Source: Hyphomicrobiales bacterium (lineage in GTDB: Bacteria > Pseudomonadota > Alphaproteobacteria > Rhizobiales > Rhizobiaceae). Taken from it: 64,000 bases of DNA. A program made the translations under genes and the position numbers. The notes below the pieces were generated by a model. That model did no database searches, was not told where the DNA came from, and was given only the letters and a program-made list of their open reading frames with translations. Each line of letters begins with the position of its first letter. Position 1 is the first letter of the stretch. Location of the stretch: positions 62,001-126,000 of the forward strand of contig UCKU01000022.1 of assembly GCA_900473185.1 (NCBI GenBank), in the 5' to 3' direction. This document shows, one piece after another, positions 42,249 to 49,680 of the stretch.

Positions 42249-43034
42249 TTAAAGCTTGTCCCGTCCCCAGGGCAGGCGCGGCGGCACGGGCATGCCGGAG
42301 GCGGTGACACGGATGGGGACCGGCCGATCGCGAACGGCACGTGGTGTGACGATCTGCCGGTCGAAGAGCGGCACGCCCGGCCGGCGCAGGATCAGAATGA
42401 GCAGGGCGCCAGCGATGATGCCGCCGACATGCGCGCCCCACGAGACGTTACCGTCAGGATCGACCAACAGCATGAAAAACTGCTGACCAACCCAGAGCAG
42501 GAGTGGGATGAAGGCCGGCAGCGGCAATGGTACGCGGAAAAAGACCAGCACCCAGACCCGCACGCGCGGATGCAGCATCAGATAGGCCGCCACCACGCCG
42601 GAAATTGCGCCCGATGCACCGACGAGAGGCGCTTCCGATGTCGTCGACAGCAGACCGTGGCAAAGGGCACCGGCGGCAGCGCAGGCGAGGTAGAAGATGA
42701 GGAAACGCAGATGTCCCATTGCATCCTCGACATTGTCGCCGAAGACCCAGAGGAAGATCATGTTGCCGGCAAGATGCCAGAAGCCTGTGTGGATGAAGGA
42801 ATAGGTGATGTAGGTGGCAGCTTCCGGCACGATCTCCAGTCCTGGCGCCAGCATCGCATGGCCGAAGATGATAGCCGGGATATAGCCGAGGCCGATGGTT
42901 GCCGCCTGCGCGACTTGATCGCTTTCGACTGCCGTGAAGATCCAGGCGGCGATGTTCGCCGCCATCAGCCCGAGTGTGACCCACTGAACCCTAATGTGTT
43001 TCAGCGTGTTGGCATCGTGCAGCGGTATGAACAT
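42249..43034 (-). CDS. Rhomboid family intramembrane serine protease
   Basis: This 261-residue inner-membrane protease starts at ATG 43034 (MFIPLHDANTLKHIRVQ). It has about six helices. The catalytic Ser lies in PLVGASGAISG, the catalytic His in VSWGAHVGGIIAG and the conserved HLAGNMIFLWVFGDNVED loop marks the first part of the active site. The C-terminal 45 residues are Arg/Pro-rich and probably cytosolic. Substrates are unknown. It is last in a minus-strand run after the SDR, HIG1 and PduO genes. Confidence 0.92.
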   Translation of the reverse strand: MFIPLHDANTLKHIRVQWVTLGLMAANIAAWIFTAVESDQVAQAATIGLGYIPAIIFGHAMLAPGLEIVPEAATYITYSFIHTGFWHLAGNMIFLWVFGDNVEDAMGHLRFLIFYLACAAAGALCHGLLSTTSEAPLVGASGAISGVVAAYLMLHPRVRVWVLVFFRVPLPLPAFIPLLLWVGQQFFMLLVDPDGNVSWGAHVGGIIAGALLILILRRPGVPLFDRQIVTPRAVRDRPVPIRVTASGMPVPPRLPWGRDKL

Positions 43035-43071
43035 GAAGGCCTGCCCCCGGGCGATCGTGACGGCTGCGAAC

Positions 43072-43650
43072 CTACCTGTTTTTTCCGGGAACCCAAAGCA
43101 CATCTGCCTTGCCGCCATTATTTGCATGACGGGAAGCTACGAACAGGAAATCGGAGAGGCGGTTGACGTATTGAAGTGCTGCGGCGCTGACGATTTCTCC
43201 GTCGCTTCGGGCAAGCGCCACCATCAGCCGTTCGGCGCGGCGTGCGATCGTGCGGGCGAGGTGCAGATGGGCGGCCGCGGCGCTGCCGCCAGGCAAAACG
43301 AAGGATTTCAGCGGCTGCAGTTCGGCATTCAGCCTGTCGATATCCTGCTCCAGCCGTGTGACCTGGCTTTCGACGATGCGCAGCGGCTCGTAAGCCGGCG
43401 GCTCAGCGGTTTCAGGCGTGGCCAGATCGGCGCCGAGATCGAAGAGGTCGTTCTGGATCAGCGCCAGCATGGCGTCGAGTTCGGCTAGGTCTGCCGTATG
43501 CAGCCTTGCGACGCCGATCGCCGAATTGGTTTCGTCGATGGTTCCGTAGGCCTCGACGCGCGTATCGTGTTTGGCGCGGCGCTGGCCGGAGACCAGCGCG
43601 GTCGTGCCGTCATCGCCGGTTCTGGTGTAGATCTTGTTGAGCTTTACCAT
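43072..43650 (-). CDS. PduO-type cob(I)alamin adenosyltransferase
   Basis: This 192-residue protein transfers adenosyl from ATP to cob(I)alamin to make coenzyme B12. The N-terminal YTRTGDDGTTALVSGQR is the ATP-binding signature, followed by VEAYGTIDETNSAIG and, near the C-terminus, RRAERLMVALAR and LQYVNRLSDFLFVASRHAN. These match the PduO (not CobA/BtuR) class. It complements CobS and CobT elsewhere in the window. It lies 14 bp downstream of the HIG1 gene and 37 bp upstream of the rhomboid gene. Confidence 0.93.
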   Translation of the reverse strand: MVKLNKIYTRTGDDGTTALVSGQRRAKHDTRVEAYGTIDETNSAIGVARLHTADLAELDAMLALIQNDLFDLGADLATPETAEPPAYEPLRIVESQVTRLEQDIDRLNAELQPLKSFVLPGGSAAAAHLHLARTIARRAERLMVALARSDGEIVSAAALQYVNRLSDFLFVASRHANNGGKADVLWVPGKNR

Positions 43651-43664
43651 CGCCGGCTCGCAGA

Positions 43665-43868
43665 TCAGCTCGGGCGTCCGCCGCCGGTCAGCCAGAGCGT
43701 CAGCATGATCAGGATGACGGCGATCGCCTGCAGCAGCACGCGCAGCTGCATCAGCTTGTTGGAAAGGTTCGCATCGCCACCCTTCATCATGTTGAACAGG
43801 CCGCGGATCAGTACGAGGGCGACGAGGCCCATGACGATGATCGCGATGACGTAGGTGACTGTGGACAT
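43665..43868 (-). CDS. Twin-transmembrane HIG1-domain protein
   Basis: This 67-residue protein has two hydrophobic helices at about 5-27 and 46-62, joined by a polar loop (FNMMKGGDANLSNKLMQLRV). The QLRVLLQAIAVILIML segment matches the HIG1/hypoxia-induced domain that in mitochondria and alphaproteobacteria stabilises cytochrome oxidase. An inner-membrane site is expected. The gene lies 18 bp after the SDR gene and 14 bp before the PduO gene, so all four genes to the rhomboid appear to be one operon. Confidence 0.85.
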   Translation of the reverse strand: MSTVTYVIAIIVMGLVALVLIRGLFNMMKGGDANLSNKLMQLRVLLQAIAVILIMLTLWLTGGGRPS

Positions 43869-43886
43869 GGCAGTCTCTTTTCTTCT

Positions 43887-44720
43887 TCAGTCCGTCCAGC
43901 GCATCAGGCGGTAGAAGAGATTGGCCGGAAGCAGCCTCTTCAACAATATGCCCTGTTTAGCCGGAATCGTTACGGGATAATGTGGCTTCGGATTTTTCGA
44001 GTTCAATGCACGCGTCAATACTGCATAGACCGCCTCGGGGCCAAGTTTGTGGCGGTTGACCGGGCCCGAGCCTTCAAGGCGGGCAAGCTGTCTGCGGTAT
44101 TCGACCGCATGGGGCGAGTTTTCCAGGTCGACATGTTCTTTGATCTTTACCAGCGCGTTTGCCGTAAAGCGGCTGGTGATCGGTCCCGGCTCAATCAGGC
44201 TCACATGAATGCCGCTTCCCTGCAGTTCCATGCGCAGGGTGATGCTCAAGCCTTCGAGCGCGAATTTCGAGGCCGTGTAGGCGCCGCGATAGCGGTAGGG
44301 CACGAGGCCGAGAATTGAGGAACATTGCACGATGCGCCCCTGGCCGTGCCGGCGCATGAAGGGAATGACCAGCCTGGTCAGCTCGTGCCAGCCAAAGACA
44401 TTGGTCTCGAACTGGTCGCGCAGCGCCTGCGTCGACAAATCTTCTACCGCTCCCGGCTGCCCATAGGCGCCATTGTTGAACAGTGCATCGATCCTGCCTC
44501 CGCTGCGCTCGGCCACTGCACTCACCAGTGCCGAGATCGTCTCGGGCTGTGTGTAGTCCATTAGGAAAGCTTCGATGCCGTCTGCTTCAAGCGACGACAG
44601 ATCCTCGACCTTGCGTACTGTGGCGAAGACACGCCAGCCGCCCGCTTTCAGGGCGCGCGCGCAATAAGCGCCGATGCCGGAAGAGCATCCGGTCACGACG
44701 ATGGTGCGCTGATCGGCCAT
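43887..44720 (-). CDS. Short-chain dehydrogenase/reductase
   Basis: This 277-residue classical SDR has the cofactor motif TGCSSGIGAYCARAL near residue 11, the catalytic YTASK near 156 with the preceding Ser in CSSILGLV, and FNNGAYG in place of the common NNAG. The C-terminal tail TIPAKQGILLKRLLPANLFYRLMRW is basic and amphipathic, suggesting membrane contact. The substrate is unknown. It starts the run SDR, HIG1, PduO, rhomboid and is divergent from the YihY gene with 68 bp between starts. Confidence 0.88.
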   Translation of the reverse strand: MADQRTIVVTGCSSGIGAYCARALKAGGWRVFATVRKVEDLSSLEADGIEAFLMDYTQPETISALVSAVAERSGGRIDALFNNGAYGQPGAVEDLSTQALRDQFETNVFGWHELTRLVIPFMRRHGQGRIVQCSSILGLVPYRYRGAYTASKFALEGLSITLRMELQGSGIHVSLIEPGPITSRFTANALVKIKEHVDLENSPHAVEYRRQLARLEGSGPVNRHKLGPEAVYAVLTRALNSKNPKPHYPVTIPAKQGILLKRLLPANLFYRLMRWTD

Positions 44721-44788
44721 TCAATGATTCCTGTACAAAGTGGGACTCGTTTCCCATATTCGCGGGAAGGATACAATTGGGAAGCCGA

Positions 44789-45760
44789 ATGCCGAAATTC
44801 CTGCGCACGCTCTATGATGTGGTCTACGATGCCATCTGCCATCTCATCGAGGACGACGGCTTTGCCATGGCAAGCCATGTGGCGCTTTCCACTCTGCTTG
44901 CGGTCTTTCCCTTCCTGATCTTCGGCACTGCGCTTGCCAATTTTCTTGGCGCCGACCAGTTTTCCACCACGGCCATCCATCTGATCTTTGATACATGGCC
45001 GGAAGCCATCGCCAAGCCGCTGGCCGACCAGGTGGTGCAGGTGTTGACGATCCCTCGCGGCGGGCTGCTGACCATCTCTGTGCTTGCAGCTGCCTATTTC
45101 GCCTCGAACGGTGTCGAGGCGCTCAGAATCTCGTTGAATCGTGCTTATCGCGTGCAAGAGACACGGCCCTGGTACTTCACGCGCCTTGCCAGCCTTGGCT
45201 ATGTCTTCATCGCTGTGATCATCTTTGCGGCCATCAGCATTCTGCTCGTGGCAGTTCCTGTTGGTCTTGACTATGCGCGCGACTGGCTGCTGCATAACGA
45301 CACGCTCGAATGGCTTCCCGTCACGATCCGTCAATGGTTGCCCATTATCGTCGACACACTCGAAATTGTTTTCAGCTGGCGCATTTATGGCACGCTCGTC
45401 ATGCTGACGATTGCCCTGCTTGTCGTCCATCTCTGGTTACCCGCCGGCAAGCGTCGCGTTTTCGACGTCGTTCCAGGCGTGTTTCTGACCTTGGTGCTCT
45501 GGCTCGTCGGCGCGCTGATCTTTGCCTATTATCTTGCGACCTTTGCCAATTACACGGCCACCTATGCCGGTCTGGCATCTGTCATGATCGTGCTGATCTT
45601 TCTCTACATGGTGGGTGTCATCTTCATCGTGGGCGCGGAGATCAATGCGGCGCTCATGAAGTTCCGGGTGCTGCGCAATTTCTCGCGAACTTTCTCGGTG
45701 GTCGGACGTGACCACACTGCTGATTCAAAGTCCGACAAGACGGCGAATATCGGCAGCTGA
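44789..45760 (+). CDS. YihY/BrkB family inner-membrane protein
   Basis: This 323-residue protein has six hydrophobic segments in the YihY order. It begins MPKFLRTLYDVVYDAI, and its first helix includes MASHVALSTLLAVFPFLIFGTALANF. Later conserved pieces are GLLTISVLAAAYFASNGVEALRISLNRAY and IFAYYLATFANYTATYAGLASVMIVLIFLY. The old label ribonuclease BN is wrong for this family, whose function is unknown. ATG 44789 lies just after gggaagc; a TTG at 44777 is in frame. Its last 36 bp overlap the 3' end of the convergent gluQ gene. Confidence 0.87.
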   Translation: MPKFLRTLYDVVYDAICHLIEDDGFAMASHVALSTLLAVFPFLIFGTALANFLGADQFSTTAIHLIFDTWPEAIAKPLADQVVQVLTIPRGGLLTISVLAAAYFASNGVEALRISLNRAYRVQETRPWYFTRLASLGYVFIAVIIFAAISILLVAVPVGLDYARDWLLHNDTLEWLPVTIRQWLPIIVDTLEIVFSWRIYGTLVMLTIALLVVHLWLPAGKRRVFDVVPGVFLTLVLWLVGALIFAYYLATFANYTATYAGLASVMIVLIFLYMVGVIFIVGAEINAALMKFRVLRNFSRTFSVVGRDHTADSKSDKTANIGS

Positions 45761-46606
45761 CAGCCCTTTGGCACGCAGCTCCGCAAGGCCGGTATCACCC
45801 TCGCTCTTGGAAAGCTTGCGGCCATCTGCATCCACGACGAGGCGATGATGATAGTAGACGGGCTGCGGCAGGTTGAGCAGGTTTTGCAGCAGCCTGTGCA
45901 CCGAGGTGGCGTGGAAGAGGTCGAGACCGCGCACGACATGGGTCACGCCCTGCAGCGCATCATCGATGACCACGGAGAGATGATAGCTCGAGGGCGCATC
46001 CGAGCGTGAGAGAACGACGTCGCCCCAAGCGGCGGGCTCTGCCAGGATTTCGCCCTTTCGTTCATCGCCGGTCTCTATCCAAAACAGCGGTTCGCCGATC
46101 AGATCCAGTGCCCTGTTCATGTTGAGCCGCCATGCATGTTTGAGACCGGAGACCAGCATCGTATCGCGTTCTTCATCGCTGCGGTCACGGTCGTCGGCTG
46201 GATAGTGCGGCGTGCCATCCGGATCTCGCGGCCAGGACTCACCCATTCTCTCATAGGCGGCGACGCGTGTTTTGACCTCGCTGCGCGTCAGGAAGGAGGG
46301 ATAGACCAGTCCGCGTTCGATCAGTGAATGAAGGGCTGCCTGGTATTCGGAGAAATGTTCCTGCTGGCGACGGACCGGCTGTTCCCATTCAATGCCCAGC
46401 CACTGGAGATCGGCGTAGATACCGGCCTCGAATTCGGGCGTGCAGCGCGTCAGATCGATGTCTTCGATACGCAGCAGCAGCCGTCCGTCTGCGGCCCTGG
46501 CCATGTCGTCGTTCAGGAAAGCCGACAGCGCGTGACCGAGATGCAGAGGCCCATTGGGGCTCGGGGCGAAACGGAAGACGGGTTTTTGACGCGGAGTCGT
46601 GATCAT
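45725..46606 (-). CDS. gluQ: Glutamyl-Q tRNA(Asp) synthetase
   Basis: This 293-residue protein is a truncated glutamyl-tRNA synthetase paralogue that attaches glutamate to queuosine in tRNA-Asp. The class I signature GPLHLGHALSAF starts near residue 19, and KLSKSEGDTGL lies near 265. It lacks the anticodon-binding domain of GltX, as expected. The start is ATG 46606; ATG 46621 in frame is possible. It overlaps the convergent YihY gene by 36 bp and is divergent from the glycosylase gene with about 13 bp between starts. The window also has a queuosine-precursor transporter at 17953. Confidence 0.93.
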   Translation of the reverse strand: MITTPRQKPVFRFAPSPNGPLHLGHALSAFLNDDMARAADGRLLLRIEDIDLTRCTPEFEAGIYADLQWLGIEWEQPVRRQQEHFSEYQAALHSLIERGLVYPSFLTRSEVKTRVAAYERMGESWPRDPDGTPHYPADDRDRSDEERDTMLVSGLKHAWRLNMNRALDLIGEPLFWIETGDERKGEILAEPAAWGDVVLSRSDAPSSYHLSVVIDDALQGVTHVVRGLDLFHATSVHRLLQNLLNLPQPVYYHHRLVVDADGRKLSKSEGDTGLAELRAKGLSAADIRRLVGL

Positions 46607-46619
46607 GCTTTCTTCTGGC

Positions 46620-47291
46620 ATGGATTTGAAGCGATCGCGAGGCAAGGTGCGGGTCATCAGCAATGAAAAGGATATTGAAGAGGGGCTTGCCGCTCTTCTC
46701 GTTCTCGATCCACGGCTCGTGCCGATTGCCAGTGAGGCCGGCCCTGTCCCGCTGAGGCTGCGCGAGCCGGGCTTTGCCGGCCTTGCTCATATCATCGTTT
46801 CGCAGATGGTGTCGCGCGCCAGCGCCGAGGCGATCTGGCGGCGGATGCAGCCGGCGAGCGGACTGCTAAGCGCGGAATCTTACATATTGCTTCATCCAGA
46901 TGCCTGGCGCGAGTTTGGGCTATCGCGCGCCAAGGCCGATACGTTGACGCGGACTGCGCAGGCGGTCGCATCCGGACGAATCAATTTGCAGACCCTGGTC
47001 CAGAAACCGCCTGGCGAAGCGCTCGCAGAACTGACGGCTCAGAAGGGAATCGGGCCATGGACGGCAGAGGTCTATCTGATGTTCTGCGGCGGCCATGTGG
47101 ACGTGTTTCCTGCGGGTGACGTGGCGCTTCAGGCGGCGGTTGCTGCGGCATTCGGTCTCGCTGAACGCCCGCAAGCCAAAGTACTTACAGGGCTTGCGGA
47201 AATCTGGTCACCCTGGCGCTCGGTCGCAGCCCGGCTTTTCTGGGCTTATTACGCCGCAAAAATGCGTCGCGACGTGCTGCCGATCGGCTAA
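46620..47291 (+). CDS. DNA-3-methyladenine glycosylase II (AlkA-like, HhH-GPD)
   Basis: This protein of about 223 residues excises alkylated bases in base excision repair. The helix-hairpin-helix ELTAQKGIGPWTAEVYLMF is followed by the catalytic Asp region HVDVFPAGDVALQ, the hallmark of the AlkA branch (no Fe-S cluster). The N-terminal beta domain of E. coli AlkA is missing, as in many alphaproteobacterial forms. The start is uncertain: ATG 46620, ATG 46605 or a GTG at 46647 behind gaggcaag are all in frame. It is divergent from gluQ. Confidence 0.85.
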   Translation: MDLKRSRGKVRVISNEKDIEEGLAALLVLDPRLVPIASEAGPVPLRLREPGFAGLAHIIVSQMVSRASAEAIWRRMQPASGLLSAESYILLHPDAWREFGLSRAKADTLTRTAQAVASGRINLQTLVQKPPGEALAELTAQKGIGPWTAEVYLMFCGGHVDVFPAGDVALQAAVAAAFGLAERPQAKVLTGLAEIWSPWRSVAARLFWAYYAAKMRRDVLPIG

Positions 47292-47403
47292 TGGACACCT
47301 TCCCTCAATTTGCCTTTATCCCCTGAATTTATTGGACTTCACAATCCTGTAACAACCGGCCTAATATACAGGTGCAGATGCCGAATCGATCCAGGAGGGC
47401 TCC

Positions 47404-47961
47404 TTGACGATTGCAGTCTCACCACAGGCCCTGCCAGCGCTCGTCCTGAACGCTGACTACCGGCCACTGAGTTATTACCCCTTGTCGCTCTGGTCCTGGC
47501 AGGACGCGATCAAGGCGGTATTTCTCGACCGTGTGAACATTATCGCGGAATATGAGCATGAGGTTTCCTCACCGAGCTTCTCGATGCGGCTGCCGAGTGT
47601 CGTGTGCCTAAAAACTTACGTTCAGCCGTCCCGCAATCCCGCCTTTACCCGCTTCAACGTCTTCCTGCGCGACAGGTTCGAGTGCCAGTATTGCGGCGCT
47701 CATGACGATCTGACCTTCGACCACGTTATCCCGCGCGCTCATGGCGGCGAGACGACCTGGGAGAATGTCGTGGCGGCCTGTTCGCCCTGCAATCTGCGCA
47801 AGGGCAGCAAGCTTCCGAAGCAGGCAAGCATGTTCCCGGCGCAGAAGCCGTACCAGCCGACTGTGCAGGATCTGCACAATAACGGCCGGCTCTTCCCGCC
47901 GAACTACCTGCATGACAGCTGGCTCGACTACCTCTACTGGGATACCGAGCTACAGCCGTGA
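47404..47961 (+). CDS. HNH endonuclease
   Basis: This 185-residue protein starts at TTG 47404 behind the strong ribosome-binding site aggaggg. Its N-terminal half (LPALVLNADYRPLSYYPLSLWSWQDAIKAVFL) is the conserved domain of the alphaproteobacterial HNH family. The HNH core is CQYCGAHDDLTFDHVIPRAHGG with a following W-x-N-x-V and CSPCNLRKG, so both zinc Cys pairs and the catalytic His are intact. No restriction-modification or phage genes are nearby. It is likely a chromosomal HNH protein of unknown target rather than part of a defence island. Confidence 0.92.
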   Translation: MTIAVSPQALPALVLNADYRPLSYYPLSLWSWQDAIKAVFLDRVNIIAEYEHEVSSPSFSMRLPSVVCLKTYVQPSRNPAFTRFNVFLRDRFECQYCGAHDDLTFDHVIPRAHGGETTWENVVAACSPCNLRKGSKLPKQASMFPAQKPYQPTVQDLHNNGRLFPPNYLHDSWLDYLYWDTELQP

Positions 47962-48031
47962 TGCGTTGGTTCGAAGTCCTTGGTTTACGCAGTCGTTAAC
48001 TGCGCATTTCTGCGCGACGTGCTTTAAGCGC

Positions 48032-48547
48032 TTACGCAGTCTTCTTCACACTCCAGAAGGCGAAGGCTGCGAGGATCAGGCTCGCGATCACATTCCAGCC
48101 CGCAAAGGACAGGCCGAGAACGCGCAGTGCCGCATCCGTGCAGGACGGCCCCTTGATCGTGTTCAGCTCGCCCAGGAGATCGCCGGCATTGGTAGTCATG
48201 CTGCTTGCGGTGGTCGAGCAGGTGGCCGGACCTGCCCAGAAGTGCCATTCCACACCTGCGTGATAGACGCCCATGCCGGCGCCGACGAGCATGAGGATGC
48301 CAACGGCAAGAATGATGGCGCGCGTCATCCAGTTCGGCAGGCCGATGAGGGCGGCCACCGCGCCGACGATCGCGATCGGAATCCCATAATAATAGGGCTG
48401 GCGCTGCAGCAGGCAGAGCGCACAGGGAATATAGCCGCCGATATACTGGAAGCCGAGAGCCGTTCCGACGACCACTGCCATGGCAACGGCAAGCAGCAAC
48501 GAGAGGGTGAAGCCCGGGCGGGCAAGCGGCGAGGTGGTGGCATTCAT
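48032..48547 (-). CDS. dsbB: Disulfide bond formation protein B
   Basis: This 171-residue inner-membrane protein has four helices. It reoxidises DsbA with quinone. The first Cys pair is in IPCALCLLQRQPYYYGI, and the second periplasmic loop carries two Cys within WAGPATCSTTASSM and IKGPSCTDAAL. ATG 48547 is the start; a longer frame from 48580 lacks support. It lies 22 bp downstream of the YqaA-family gene on the same strand. Confidence 0.9.
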   Translation of the reverse strand: MNATTSPLARPGFTLSLLLAVAMAVVVGTALGFQYIGGYIPCALCLLQRQPYYYGIPIAIVGAVAALIGLPNWMTRAIILAVGILMLVGAGMGVYHAGVEWHFWAGPATCSTTASSMTTNAGDLLGELNTIKGPSCTDAALRVLGLSFAGWNVIASLILAAFAFWSVKKTA

Positions 48548-48569
48548 GGCGGAACTCCGCGAAGTTGGC

Positions 48570-49160
48570 TCAGTGGGCAAAGTATCGGTAGGCGATATAT
48601 AGCACGATCACGACCGCCGCGCCGATGCCGACGATCTGGCCGAGGCGCTTCTCGATGAAGTGGCGGATCGGCTCGCCGTAACGACGCAGCAGCCAGGCAA
48701 GGAACAGGAAGCGGGCACCGCGGGCGATGATCGCCGAAACGATGAAGAGCGGCAGGCTAACATGGATGACGCCGGACAGGATCGTGACGATCTTGATCGG
48801 CGGCAGATGCGCGAGACCTGAGGTGACGAGCAGCAGCAGGATCGTCTCGTAAGTGACGTAGGATTTCATCTGCTCGAATTGATCGAGCTTTCCATAGAAT
48901 TCCAGAACCGGTCGTGCCACGGTTTCGTAGGCAAAATAGCCAAGCGCCCAGCCGGCGATGCCGCCCAGCACCGATGCGACAGTGGCGACGAGCGCGTAGC
49001 GATAGGAGCGTTCGGGCTTGGCAAGCGCCATCGGCAGAAAGAGCACGTCAGCGGGAACCAGAAAGACGGAGCTTTCGACGAAGGCGATGACGGCGAGCCA
49101 GACTTCGGCTGATTTCTTCGAGGCCAGAGACATGGTCCAGTCGTAAAGTCTGCGGAGCAT
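48570..49160 (-). CDS. YqaA/DedA-superfamily inner-membrane protein
   Basis: This 196-residue protein starts at ATG 49160 behind AAAGGGAACGG. It has about four helices and a VTT-like domain with AFVESSVFLVPADVLFLPMALAKPER and later HLPPIKIVTILSGVI. Relatives of the YqaA/DedA superfamily work in lipid or undecaprenyl phosphate flipping. The exact function here is not known. It is upstream of dsbB on the minus strand and divergent from the small hypothetical at 49360. Confidence 0.85.
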   Translation of the reverse strand: MLRRLYDWTMSLASKKSAEVWLAVIAFVESSVFLVPADVLFLPMALAKPERSYRYALVATVASVLGGIAGWALGYFAYETVARPVLEFYGKLDQFEQMKSYVTYETILLLLVTSGLAHLPPIKIVTILSGVIHVSLPLFIVSAIIARGARFLFLAWLLRRYGEPIRHFIEKRLGQIVGIGAAVVIVLYIAYRYFAH

Positions 49161-49359
49161 CCGTTCCCTTTCTCTGTTGCGACGCACAAAGCATTAGGGG
49201 GCGATCATGACGCTGTAAATGCTCGGGCTGTGGCTTCCCGGCATTCGCGCTGAAAATTTTCGTGATCTGATGCAGGCATTCCCTCCCAAGATCTTGCGGG
49301 ATGGCAAAAGCGCCAAACTACGTCAGGCTGGGTTGTCGTTCGACGAATCCGGGCATGTC

Positions 49360-49659
49360 ATGAAATTCAGGGTCATAGAGGGCGGGCTGAGTTCCGCAGG
49401 AGAGCGGGATAGGCAAGCGAGCGGTCGTGGGCCGGAGCGCGAGGATATCAGGCGCGAGGCGGCTCGTCGTTTGAGCGCCAGCGGCTATCACCGTTCCCGC
49501 ATTATGGAAGCAGCCGGCGTGCCGATGCCGCCGGCGTTCCAATATTTCGCCATGCAGATCGGGTTCGCTGCAGATGCCATCTGCCGGCTCGATCCCATCC
49601 CGGCCGATTTTCGTTCTGATCTTTACTGGCCGAAGCTGGATGAAACTGCGACGGCGTGA
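49360..49659 (+). CDS. Conserved hypothetical protein, about 99 residues
   Basis: The frame is open from 49219, but the more likely start is ATG 49360 (MKFRVIEGGLSSAG), as the preceding 47 codons lack features. The protein is soluble and Arg-rich in the middle (EREDIRREAARRLSASGYHRSRIMEA), with a possible helix-turn-helix-like segment. It ends PIPADFRSDLYWPKLDETATA. Similar short proteins occur in rhizobia, but I cannot name a domain. Its stop lies 21 bp before the convergent antiporter stop. Confidence 0.6.
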   Translation: MKFRVIEGGLSSAGERDRQASGRGPEREDIRREAARRLSASGYHRSRIMEAAGVPMPPAFQYFAMQIGFAADAICRLDPIPADFRSDLYWPKLDETATA

Positions 49660-49680
49660 TCGGGTTTGCGCTCCGACCGC

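Noticed and set aside
41193-43166. A 657-codon plus-strand frame over etfA, etfB and the rhomboid gene
   Set aside because: It runs antisense to three recognised genes with correct motifs, and its product is low in recognisable structure.
47404-47961. HNH gene as part of a restriction or defence island
   Set aside because: Its neighbours are repair, disulfide and membrane genes, and no methyltransferase, helicase or phage gene is nearby; this is a chromosomal HNH family gene.
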